Below, in pieces: positions 8,521 through 15,683 of a stretch of DNA of 21,481 nt. The position numbers and the translations under genes were made by a program. Within the stretch, counting starts at the first letter, position 1. Every line of letters begins with the position of its first letter. The DNA comes from Bacillota bacterium (GTDB lineage: Bacteria > Bacillota > Desulfitobacteriia > Desulfitobacteriales > Desulfitobacteriaceae), in the NCBI GenBank assembly GCA_023390635.1, contig JAEWCM010000052.1, forward strand, positions 1 to 21,481, read 5' to 3'. Below the pieces are notes generated by a model. It saw only the letters and a list, made by a program, of their open reading frames with translations, was not told the origin of the DNA and did not search any database.

Positions 8521-9627
8521 ATGGAAAAATCACAAGTTTATTTTAGTGACTTTAGAACAACTCCCAGCTGCAATTTGCTGCAAAAGCTGGACAGGCTGGT
8601 GAGGAAGGCCGGAATTGAGTCCATTGATTTTGAAGACAAATATACTGCAATTAAAATTCACTTTGGTGAGCCGGGAAATCTCTCTTATCTACGTCCCAAT
8701 TATGCCAAGGTGATTGCAGATTTGGTGAAGGATCAAGGTGGCAGAGTTTTTCTTACCGATTGCAACACCCTTTATGTGGGCAGAAGAAAGAACGCCTTGG
8801 ATCATCTTGATGCAGCCTATGAGAACGGATACAATCCTTTTGCCACCGGGTGTCAGGTGATTATTGCCGATGGATTGAAAGGAACTGACGAGATTCTTAT
8901 TCCCCTTGACGGAGATTATGTAAAAGAGGCGAAAATTGGGAGAGCGGTTATAGACGCTGACATTTTCATCTCTTTAAATCATTTCAAGGGGCATGAAGCA
9001 ACCGGGTTTGGTGGTGCTTTGAAAAATGTGGGAATGGGTTGTGGTTCCCGTGCCGGAAAAATGGAGATGCACAGTGCAGGGAAACCTACGGTCGAAAAGA
9101 GCTTATGCAGGAGCTGCGGCGTGTGCAGCAAAAATTGTGCTCATAATGCCATTGCCTTTGACGAGTACCACAAAGCAGAGATTAATCATGAGCGTTGTGT
9201 GGGGTGCGGCCGTTGTATTGGCGCCTGTAATTTTGATGCTGTTAAAGCCGGGGAAGATGAAACTAACGACATTCTGAACCGTAAAATTGCCGAATATTCT
9301 CTGGCAGTTCTTAAGGATCGCCCTCACTTTCATATCAGCCTGGTGGTTGATGTATCACCCTATTGCGACTGTCACTCAGAAAATGATGTACCCATAATTC
9401 CAAATGTGGGGATGTTTGCTTCCTTTGACCCGGTGGCCCTTGATATGGCCTGTGCCGATGCAGCAAACCGCCAACCTGTGATCAGCGGCAGCATTCTTGC
9501 AGAAAAGCCCCACATACATCACGATCATTTTACCGATAACCATCCGGAAACCAACTGGAAGAGCTGTATTGAGCATGCCGTGAAGATAGGTTTGGGCAAC
9601 AGCGAATATGAGCTGATAATAGTTTGA
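8521..9627 (+). CDS. DUF362 protein with two 4Fe-4S ferredoxin motifs
   Basis: Start is the ATG at 8521, 9 nt after AAGGAG (8506-8511); an in-frame TTG at 8503 precedes the ribosome binding site and is not used. The 368-residue protein has the DUF362 fold around a ferredoxin insertion. Family signatures are IKIHFGEPGN (about 45-54), FLTDCNTLYVG (77-87), FISLNHFKGHEATGFGGALKN (149-169) and SFDPVALDMACADAAN near the end. Two Cys quartets, C196/C199/C202/C206 and C226/C229/C232/C236, should hold two 4Fe-4S clusters. Several acidic and His residues could bind an extra metal. The role of the family is not established; it is soluble, and the neighbour 17 bp downstream is an Fe-S aldo/keto reductase, suggesting shared electron transfer. 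Confidence 0.88.
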   Translation: MEKSQVYFSDFRTTPSCNLLQKLDRLVRKAGIESIDFEDKYTAIKIHFGEPGNLSYLRPNYAKVIADLVKDQGGRVFLTDCNTLYVGRRKNALDHLDAAYENGYNPFATGCQVIIADGLKGTDEILIPLDGDYVKEAKIGRAVIDADIFISLNHFKGHEATGFGGALKNVGMGCGSRAGKMEMHSAGKPTVEKSLCRSCGVCSKNCAHNAIAFDEYHKAEINHERCVGCGRCIGACNFDAVKAGEDETNDILNRKIAEYSLAVLKDRPHFHISLVVDVSPYCDCHSENDVPIIPNVGMFASFDPVALDMACADAANRQPVISGSILAEKPHIHHDHFTDNHPETNWKSCIEHAVKIGLGNSEYELIIV

Positions 9628-9644
9628 CAGGAGTGTAGTCTCTC

Positions 9645-10835
9645 ATGAAAACGAGAATTAACAGCAAAAATGGGGATGTGCTTTCCATTTTAGGTTTTGG
9701 TTGCATGCGCTTACCCACTAAAAACGGAAGCATTGATGAATCCAGGTCCATCGCTATGATCCATGAAGCGATCGAACAAGGGGTAAACTATTTTGATACG
9801 GCCTACATTTATCAAAATGGTAAAAGTGAGGTCCTTTTAGGTAAAGCTTTGGCAGGAGAATGGCGAAAAAGAGCAAAGGTAGCGACTAAGCTTCCTCCTT
9901 TTTTAGTAGGCAAGTTGGAAAGTGCCAAGAAGATTTTTGCCACTCAGCTGGAGCGGCTGCAAACGGATTATATTGATTATTATCTGCTCCATATGCTGAC
10001 GGATAAACCGATGTTTGAGCGGCTTGCTGCCCTTGGAGTAATGGAGTGGTTGGAGGAATTAAAGGCAGCCGGGAAAATCCGCAATATTGGATTTTCCTTT
10101 CACGGAAGTAAAGGGGATTTCGAATCGATTGTGAAGGCTTATTCCTGGGATTTTTGTCAAATCCAATACAATTATATGGATGAAAATCATCAGGCCACTA
10201 AGTCCGGCTTGCTGCTGGCCGCAGCCTTAGGTATTCCAGTAATCGTCATGGAACCCCTGCGGGGCGGAAAGCTGGTAACCAGTTTGCCTGATCAGGTAAA
10301 AAAGGTCTTTGCCGATTATGATAAGAATCGCTCACCGGTGGAATGGGCTTTGCGATGGATTTGGAACCATCAAGAAGTTAATGTAGTGTTGTCTGGGATG
10401 AGCGATGAAGAGCAAATGGAGGAGAATATCAGAATAGCAAGTGGGGCAGAAGCTAACTCTCTTACCGAGGAAGAACTCAAGGTGTTCCAAACGGTAAAGA
10501 ATGAAATTGAAACAAGAACCAAAGTGCCTTGCACTGCATGCGGCTATTGCTTGCCTTGTCCAGCCGGGGTGGATATTCCGGGATGTTTTTCCTGCTACAA
10601 TGACAAATATCTGATGGCTGATAAATCAGCGCGAATGCGATACTTCCAGACCCTTGGGGCCTTATCGGTAAAACCTGCGGTAGCCTCTCAATGCAAGCAG
10701 TGTGGCAAATGTGAAAAACATTGTCCTCAGAGTATACCAATCAGAAAAGAGCTTAAAAACGTGAGCCGTAAAATGGAAGGGATGCTTTATCGCCCGCTGG
10801 CCGGCATTGTGCGTAGAGTCATGAAAATTAAGTAA
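9645..10835 (+). CDS. Aldo/keto reductase with C-terminal 4Fe-4S domain (COG1453 type)
   Basis: The 396-residue protein joins an aldo/keto reductase barrel (about residues 1-290) to a C-terminal Fe-S module. The catalytic tetrad is visible: D51 and Y56 (FDTAYIYQNG), K82 (ATKLPP) and H116 (YYLLHML). The C-terminal part carries CTACGYCLPCPAGVDIP and then a ferredoxin-like CKQCGKCEKHCPQ, the arrangement of the predicted Fe-S oxidoreductases of COG1453. NAD(P)H-dependent carbonyl chemistry coupled to ferredoxin-type electron carriage is plausible; the substrate is unknown. AGGAG lies 10 nt before the start and the gap to the DUF362 gene is 17 bp, so the two form an operon. No strong terminator is visible before the next promoter. 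Confidence 0.93.
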   Translation: MKTRINSKNGDVLSILGFGCMRLPTKNGSIDESRSIAMIHEAIEQGVNYFDTAYIYQNGKSEVLLGKALAGEWRKRAKVATKLPPFLVGKLESAKKIFATQLERLQTDYIDYYLLHMLTDKPMFERLAALGVMEWLEELKAAGKIRNIGFSFHGSKGDFESIVKAYSWDFCQIQYNYMDENHQATKSGLLLAAALGIPVIVMEPLRGGKLVTSLPDQVKKVFADYDKNRSPVEWALRWIWNHQEVNVVLSGMSDEEQMEENIRIASGAEANSLTEEELKVFQTVKNEIETRTKVPCTACGYCLPCPAGVDIPGCFSCYNDKYLMADKSARMRYFQTLGALSVKPAVASQCKQCGKCEKHCPQSIPIRKELKNVSRKMEGMLYRPLAGIVRRVMKIK

Positions 10836-10853
10836 AATTAGATTTAATCTATC

Positions 10854-10907
10854 TTTACAACATTTTAATCTTCCCATTACTGTATTTTAAAAAGTGTGTT
10901 CTATACT
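10854..10907 (+). promoter_or_regulatory. Candidate PhoP-box promoter of the phospholipase-GT4-ugd operon
   Basis: Four hexamers recur at exact 11-bp spacing: TTTACA (10854-10859), TTAATC (10865-10870), ATTACT (10876-10881) and TTAAAA (10887-10892). Compared with the Bacillus PhoP consensus TT(A/T/C)A(C/T)A they match about 6, 5, 4 and 5 of 6 positions. A -10 box TATACT follows at 10902-10907, 9 bp after the last repeat, which is the geometry of PhoP-activated promoters (core about -22 to -62). The predicted start would fall near 10914, at the AGGAGG ribosome binding site, leaving a very short leader. AT-rich DNA can mimic this, so it is a candidate only. Confidence 0.4.
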
Positions 10908-10930
10908 GAAACCAGGAGGTTGATGGTATT

Positions 10931-11578
10931 ATGAACACACATTCACATATTCTGATGGGTAGGTTCTTGAATGATTACGTGCGAAAGAAATACGGTATTG
11001 TTTTGAACAGGCGCAGCTTTATCTGGGGAAATGTGCGGCCTGATTACAGTGTTTCCTTTATTCAGCGACCGCATTTTATTAAATATAATCTCACTTATGT
11101 TCAAAAGTTGACGATCTTTACACTAAAACGACGAGCGCAAAAGCAAAAAAAGCAAAAACAAAAATATATACAAAAGTCTGCGAATAGAGACAAATATTAT
11201 TCCAAACAGCTTGGAATTCTTTGCCACTATTACGCAGACTTTTTCTGTTTCGCCCATACATCGTACTTTAAAGGAGGACTGTACCGGCATTTTAAGTATG
11301 AGGATAAGCTGGATCAGTTCTTTACGGAAAATTACGATAAGCTGATGACGGTGGAATTAATTCATAATACGGCAGCCGCAAGAGATGAAAAACAGATTTT
11401 CGCCCAATTTGCTAAGCATCAATTTGCTTATATGAACAGCGTTCCTTCATTGCAAAACGACATAGCTTACTCCATTTTGGCCTGTACAGAACTGATTTGT
11501 TTGCTGGCTGGTTCTTCGGTGCCGGCGGAAAGGGAGGAGAATTTGCAGACCGACTCTGCTGGTACAAAAATCATTTAA
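10931..11578 (+). CDS. Zinc-dependent phospholipase C family protein, leaderless
   Basis: The 215-residue protein shows the zinc-ligand pattern of Bacillus cereus phospholipase C: H99-x3-D103-x5-H109-x10-H120-x3-E124, close to H118-x3-D122-x5-H128-x13-H142-x3-E146 in that enzyme. Additional candidate ligands are H4/H6 (MNTHSH) and D38 (GNVRPDYS). Unlike the secreted B. cereus enzyme it has no signal peptide and begins directly with the catalytic domain, so it should be cytoplasmic or membrane-peripheral. A strongly basic segment (about residues 66-82, KRRAQKQKKQKQK) could dock on anionic lipid. Expected chemistry is cleavage of phospholipid to diacylglycerol and a phosphorylated headgroup. 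AGGAGG precedes the start. It is first gene of an operon with GT4 and ugd. Many family members remain uncharacterised. Confidence 0.82.
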   Translation: MNTHSHILMGRFLNDYVRKKYGIVLNRRSFIWGNVRPDYSVSFIQRPHFIKYNLTYVQKLTIFTLKRRAQKQKKQKQKYIQKSANRDKYYSKQLGILCHYYADFFCFAHTSYFKGGLYRHFKYEDKLDQFFTENYDKLMTVELIHNTAAARDEKQIFAQFAKHQFAYMNSVPSLQNDIAYSILACTELICLLAGSSVPAEREENLQTDSAGTKII

Positions 11579-11595
11579 GGAAAAGAGTGATTGTC

Positions 11596-12687
11596 ATGCG
11601 TATAGCCTTTTTTAGCGATGCCTTTTATCCTCAGATCAACGGGGTTTCCAATACCTTGATGTATCTGAGCGAATACCTGCAGCAGCAAGGGATCGAGCAT
11701 ATTTTTCTCGCTCCTGATTACGTGGGGGAAGATCAGGAAAAGGGCCAGATGCCGGTCATCCGTTTTAAGGGGATCAGGCCCCATCTTTGTCCCGAATGCT
11801 GCCTGGCGTTTCCTTCCCCAGTCAAGGTCCAGCAGGTTCTCTCCGACTTCCGCCCCGATGTGATCCATATTGTGACCGAACTGGGGATTGGCTGGGCTGG
11901 GTTGCGGGCGGCACGAACGATGAACATTCCGATCGTTATGTCATACCACACCAACTTTGATAAATACCTGGAGTTTTACCATCTAAAATACCTGAACAAA
12001 GCCCTGAATGTTTATATGAAATGGTTTCATAACTTTGCCCTCGTCAATCTCTGCCCATCCGCCCATACGATGTTCAGCCTGCAAAGACAGGGCTTTAAAC
12101 GTCTTGATATCTGGTCACGGGGCATTGATCTCGAGCGTTTCCACCCAGATCATTTCAACACTGAGGTGAGAGAGCAGATGGGTGGAAAAGACAAATTCGT
12201 TTTCCTTTACGTCGGCCGTATAGCGGCAGAGAAAGGACTTGATATCTACTTCCAAAGTATTAAAGAGATTAATGAACAGTGTATGGAACGGCTGCAATTT
12301 GTATTTACGGGAGAAGGCCCTTACTTAGATGAGCTGATGTCCCAGCAGATTCCCAATATCATCTTTACCGGACCGAAACGGGGGCAGGAGTTAGCGGAAA
12401 TCTATGCGAGTGCCGATGCCTTTGTTTTTCCCTCCGGGACGGAGACCTTCGGTAATGTCTTACTGGAAGCGATGGCGAGCGGCTTGCCTGTTATTTGTGC
12501 TAATACCGGAGGGGTTACCGACTTCACAGAAAATAATGAAAACGCCTTTGTGTTTAAAAACGGCGATTCTGCCGACTTGACTCATGCTCTGCGCAAGATG
12601 CTCAATCCTCAGTTTCGGGACGCCATTCGGCGCAAAGCTATGGAAACAGCGCGTAGCGAAGTTGGGAGACAATTTTTAAAGGACTGA
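11596..12687 (+). CDS. GT4 family glycosyltransferase, 3' end frameshifted
   Basis: Residues run MRIAFFSDAFYPQINGVSNTL, the typical N-terminus of GT4 enzymes related to MgtA/PimB and diacylglycerol glycosyltransferases. Later motifs are YHTNFDKY, the nucleotide-sugar binding LYVGRIAAEKGL, and the EX7E pair E283/E291 in FPSGTETFGNVLLEAMASGLP. The likely role is transfer of a sugar from a nucleotide donor, possibly UDP-glucuronate made by the next gene, to a lipid acceptor. The start is uncertain: GTG at 11587 lies 5 nt after AAGGA, while ATG at 11596 gives the usual family N-terminus. The gap to the phospholipase is 8-17 bp. The frame ends early at 12687 with an atypical tail (SEVGRQFLKD); the expected family tail lies in the -1 frame up to 12755. 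One missing base near 12655-12660 explains this and would restore about 386 residues. Confidence 0.85.
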   Translation: MRIAFFSDAFYPQINGVSNTLMYLSEYLQQQGIEHIFLAPDYVGEDQEKGQMPVIRFKGIRPHLCPECCLAFPSPVKVQQVLSDFRPDVIHIVTELGIGWAGLRAARTMNIPIVMSYHTNFDKYLEFYHLKYLNKALNVYMKWFHNFALVNLCPSAHTMFSLQRQGFKRLDIWSRGIDLERFHPDHFNTEVREQMGGKDKFVFLYVGRIAAEKGLDIYFQSIKEINEQCMERLQFVFTGEGPYLDELMSQQIPNIIFTGPKRGQELAEIYASADAFVFPSGTETFGNVLLEAMASGLPVICANTGGVTDFTENNENAFVFKNGDSADLTHALRKMLNPQFRDAIRRKAMETARSEVGRQFLKD

Positions 12688-12755
12688 TGTTTCACTATGA
12701 AAATGCGGTACAGAGTAAGGATGTTATTCGCAAGGCAATGGGGGAGATAGGATGA
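12660..12755 (+). pseudogene. Displaced C-terminal tail of the GT4 gene in the -1 frame
   Basis: From 12660 the -1 frame reads SWETIFKGLMFHYENAV and continues to EIG before TGA at 12753-12755. A Trp-aromatic helix of the type SWxxIFxxLxxHY is the normal end of GT4 proteins of this family. The stop overlaps the ugd start as ATGA, the usual translational coupling. I therefore read it as the original 3' end, separated from its gene by a single-base loss. A sequencing or assembly error is not excluded. Confidence 0.8.
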
Positions 12756-14059
12756 AAATAGCGATTGCAGGAACGGGTTATGTGGGTCTGGTGACAGCGG
12801 TTTGTCTGGCTCAATGCGGTCATGAAGTGGTTTGCATGGAAACAGATCAAACCAAGCTGGCTCTTCTGCGCCATGGAAATTCTCCAATTTTTGAAGCCGA
12901 AGTAGAGAAACTGATGGAAATCTTCGCCGATAGGCTGGAGTATACTGATGATCCCCGGATAGCGTACAGCCAGGCGGAGGTGATCTTTGTCTGTGTCGGA
13001 ACACCTGAGCGAGGCGACGGATATGCTAATTTAAACTATATCAATGCGGTAACCAGGCAGATCGCCGCTACGGTAGAAAACGACTGCATTGTCGTGATCA
13101 AATCTACTGTTCCGATCGGGACAACCGATAAGATGGAAAAGTTTTTTGAACGTAATACTAAAAACTCTGTCCATATTGATGTTGCTTCCAATCCGGAATT
13201 CCTGTCTCAGAGTACGGCTGTACGCGATTTTCTCCACGGGGCAAGAATCGTGCTCGGAGTGGAAAATAAACGCTGTGAGCAGATGCTTCGGAGGGTTTAT
13301 GCTCGGTTTAACCAACCGATTATTGTCACCGACCGGTGTACGGCGGAAATGGTGAAATATGCTTCGAATAATTTTCTGGCGCTCAAGATTTCTTATATTA
13401 ATGAAATCGCTAATCTGTGTGAAATCGTTGGAGCGAATGTAGAAACTGTCGCCTTGGGGATGGGGATGGACAGCCGAATCGGAGATAAATTTCTACAACC
13501 GGGTGTCGGCTATGGCGGTTCATGTTTTCCCAAGGATACAAAAGCCTTGCATTGGCTGGCAAAGTATCATGATTATGAGATCAAAACAGTAAAAGCAGCT
13601 ATTGAGGTCAATGAAAATCAGAAAATGCGATTGATCAAAAAATCCAGAAAGTATTATCCAAGTTTAGAAGGGTTGACTGTGGCGGTTTTAGGGCTGACCT
13701 TCAAACCTGGTACTGACGATTTGCGAGATGCGCCTTCCCTGCAGAACATTCCTGTGTTGCTGGAGGAAGGGGCGTTGATTAACGCATGGGACCCGGCAGG
13801 GAGTGATAATTTTAAAGCTCTTTATCCGAATGAAATAAATTATTGTTCTTCAGTTGAAAAAACGATTGACGGGGCAGACCTTTGTTTTATATTAACTGAA
13901 TGGAAAGAGATTAAGGAATTTGATCTCAGCCTTTATGTCAGCCTGATGAATAAACCGATTATCATTGACGGCCGGAATTGCTATACATTGCAGGAGGCAG
14001 AAAAGGCTGGGCTTATCTACGATTCCATTGGCAGAAAAAAGGTCACGGTCTCTATTTAA
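12752..14059 (+). CDS. ugd: UDP-glucose 6-dehydrogenase
   Basis: The 435-residue enzyme oxidises UDP-glucose to UDP-glucuronate with two NAD+. It has the N-terminal Rossmann motif GTGYVG (residues 7-12), ICVGTP-like FVCVGTP near 79-85, KSTVPIGT (117-124), NPEFL (147-151), K203/N207 in MVKYASNNF, and the catalytic Cys C258 in GYGGSCFPKD. The C-terminal UDP-binding domain contains GLTFKPGTDDLRDAPS. The usual LREG after NPEF is replaced by LSQS, a variant I believe also occurs in other Firmicute members. The start follows GGGGAGATAGG and overlaps the displaced stop of the GT4 frame by ATGA, so it belongs to the same operon. The product could feed glucuronolipid, teichuronic acid or capsule synthesis; the neighbours favour a glycolipid. 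Confidence 0.95.
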   Translation: MKIAIAGTGYVGLVTAVCLAQCGHEVVCMETDQTKLALLRHGNSPIFEAEVEKLMEIFADRLEYTDDPRIAYSQAEVIFVCVGTPERGDGYANLNYINAVTRQIAATVENDCIVVIKSTVPIGTTDKMEKFFERNTKNSVHIDVASNPEFLSQSTAVRDFLHGARIVLGVENKRCEQMLRRVYARFNQPIIVTDRCTAEMVKYASNNFLALKISYINEIANLCEIVGANVETVALGMGMDSRIGDKFLQPGVGYGGSCFPKDTKALHWLAKYHDYEIKTVKAAIEVNENQKMRLIKKSRKYYPSLEGLTVAVLGLTFKPGTDDLRDAPSLQNIPVLLEEGALINAWDPAGSDNFKALYPNEINYCSSVEKTIDGADLCFILTEWKEIKEFDLSLYVSLMNKPIIIDGRNCYTLQEAEKAGLIYDSIGRKKVTVSI

Positions 14060-14103
14060 ACGCCAGGTGCCAATGACTCTTTCTCTAGCTTATTGATTAT
14101 CTG

Positions 14104-14131
14104 AAAAAAATAAGGCCCTTGTAAGGCCTTA
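14104..14131 (-). terminator. Minus-strand intrinsic terminator
   Basis: TAAGGCC (14111-14117) pairs with GGCCTTA (14125-14131), and the A run at 14104-14110 becomes seven Ts on the minus strand after the stem. On the plus strand the hairpin is followed by AAAAG and would not terminate well. No minus-strand gene lies immediately upstream. Confidence 0.6.
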
Positions 14132-14154
14132 AAAGAGGGGTTTCTTTCTTAGGG

Positions 14155-14195
14155 AGGTGTGGCCGGGAAAAGTTAAAAACGGCCACACCTTTAAT
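14155..14195 (+). terminator. GC-rich hairpin, probable terminator of the phospholipase-GT4-ugd operon
   Basis: AGGTGTGGCCG (14155-14165) pairs perfectly with CGGCCACACCT (14180-14190) around a 14-nt loop. It is followed by TTAATAT, only a weak U tract, so termination is probable but not certain. Confidence 0.55.
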
Positions 14196-14408
14196 ATAGC
14201 AAAAGATTATGTCCATTTCGTGAACAATATAACAAGATAATATTGAGTTAAGCATCTCCCTCCTATGATAGAACTTGTGATGCCAAGGATTCTTATGTTA
14301 CGATAATGCAAAACGATTTGACTGATACTTTTTGACGGACAAAACAAGTTGAATTGCTTGGAATACGCAATGGGAAAGTATTTGTGTACAGGAGCAAGAA
14401 AGGAAGAG

Positions 14409-15638
14409 ATGATGGAAGAGCGTTGGAAAAGAAATGTGACACTCTTTTTAATGAGCCAGGCGATATCCTTTTTTGGTACGTCGCTGGTTCAATATGCAAT
14501 TATGTGGTATATCACTTTAAATACACAATCGGGTGTAATGATGACAATCTCCATTATTTGCGGATTTTTACCTACTTTTTTTCTTTCTCCATTTGCAGGG
14601 GTATGGGCAGATCGTTTTAGTCGCAAACTTCTGATTGCTTTATCGGATTCACTGATTGCATTGGCCACCTTAATTTTAGCTATTTTGTTTTTGACCGGTC
14701 ATGATGCCCTCTGGCTGCTCTTTGTCATGTCTGCCTTACGAGCTCTCGGTTCAGGAGTCCAGACTCCGGCGGTGGGAGCTTTTTTGCCTCAACTTGTGCC
14801 GGAAGATCAATTGACAAAAGTTAATGGAATCAGCAGCAGTATTCAATCAATGGTAACGCTGATTTCACCAATGCTTAGTGGGGCTTTACTAACGGTAGCC
14901 AGTATTGAGATGATTTTCTTCATCGATGTGATCACTGCGGTGATTGGCGTTTCTGTATTGCTTTTCTTTCTCCATGTACCTGTGCATGCTAAGGCATTAG
15001 GACAGCAATCGGTAAGCTATTTCAAGGATTTAAAAGAGGGTTTTAAATATATCAAAAACCATGATTATATTAAGCAGTTTTTCTTGTTTAGTGCCTTTTT
15101 CTTTATTCTGGCAGCTCCGGTAGCTTTTTTAACTCCACTTCAGGTGACACGCAGCTTTGGCAGCGATGTTTGGCGATTAACTGCCATTGAAGTTAGTTTT
15201 TCTCTTGGCATGATCGCCGGTGGACTTATTATGGCTTCCTGGGGTGGTTTTAAAAACAGAGTTCACACGATGACGATGGCAATGCTTGCTATTGGAGTTT
15301 GCACGCTGGCCTTGGGGATTGTCCCTAATTTCTGGATCTATTTAACCTTTATGGGTCTGGTGGGTATTACCATGCCAATGTTTAATACCCCGGCCATAGT
15401 GTTATTGCAGGAGAAGGTGGAAGTGGATTTCTTAGGACGAGTATTTGGGGTTTTGGGAATGATATCCAGTTCTATGATGCCATTGGGAATGCTCATTTTT
15501 GGACCTGTGGCAGATATAGTGGAAATAGAAACATTGTTGATCGGAACAGGATTACTGCTTTGCATTCAAAGTTTCTTCTTAATTGGCAGTAAGAATTTGC
15601 TCGCTGCGGGAAAAGCGATAGAGAATCCGGAAAACTGA
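14409..15638 (+). CDS. MFS transporter, MFS_3 / macrolide-efflux-like drug exporter
   Basis: About 409 residues with 10-12 transmembrane helices. The loop between helices 2 and 3 carries the MFS signature as FAGVWADRFSRK. The N-terminus MEERWKRNVTLFLMSQAISFFGTSLVQYAIMW and the segment VPEDQLTKVNGISSSIQSM are typical of the MFS_3 group that includes MefA- and EntS-like exporters. Proton-driven export of a small hydrophobic compound or siderophore is likely; the substrate is unknown. Tandem ATGs occur at 14409 and 14412; AGGA at 14401-14404 gives 4- and 7-nt spacing, so 14412 is equally possible. Upstream in-frame codons lack a ribosome binding site. No terminator follows, so it may be co-transcribed with the DUF523 gene 45 bp downstream. 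Confidence 0.88.
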   Translation: MMEERWKRNVTLFLMSQAISFFGTSLVQYAIMWYITLNTQSGVMMTISIICGFLPTFFLSPFAGVWADRFSRKLLIALSDSLIALATLILAILFLTGHDALWLLFVMSALRALGSGVQTPAVGAFLPQLVPEDQLTKVNGISSSIQSMVTLISPMLSGALLTVASIEMIFFIDVITAVIGVSVLLFFLHVPVHAKALGQQSVSYFKDLKEGFKYIKNHDYIKQFFLFSAFFFILAAPVAFLTPLQVTRSFGSDVWRLTAIEVSFSLGMIAGGLIMASWGGFKNRVHTMTMAMLAIGVCTLALGIVPNFWIYLTFMGLVGITMPMFNTPAIVLLQEKVEVDFLGRVFGVLGMISSSMMPLGMLIFGPVADIVEIETLLIGTGLLLCIQSFFLIGSKNLLAAGKAIENPEN

Positions 15639-15683
15639 TCCCCAGACTCTGAGCATGAATTTTGAACATTAAAAGGATAAGCG

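Larger units (their letters stand above)
14060..14408. other. Intergenic region with two hairpins and an inverted repeat
   Basis: This 349-bp gap holds two hairpins (listed separately) and an inverted repeat CAATAT (14225-14230) / ATATTG (14240-14245) with a 9-bp spacer that could be an operator. No protein gene is convincing. A GGTGCC-containing segment after the ugd stop (about 14061-14075) resembles one at 16165-16180. The promoter of the MFS gene is not obvious; TTGACT at about 14315-14320 and TTGACG at about 14333-14338 lack good -10 partners. Confidence 0.5.

Noticed and set aside
11497..11595. Extended N-terminus of the GT4 reading frame beginning inside the phospholipase gene
   Set aside because: It overlaps the end of the phospholipase gene, encodes a composition unlike the family, and has no ribosome binding site. 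The conserved MRIAFFSDAFYPQ start is at 11596.
12609..13004. 131-codon minus-strand frame over the GT4-ugd junction
   Set aside because: It is antisense to the operon, lacks a ribosome binding site and resembles no known protein. It is explained by the codon bias of the plus-strand genes.
14097..14255. 52-codon minus-strand frame as a small protein gene
   Set aside because: It runs through both hairpins and its stop lies beyond the T tract of the terminator; spacing to the purine-rich site is only about 3 nt.
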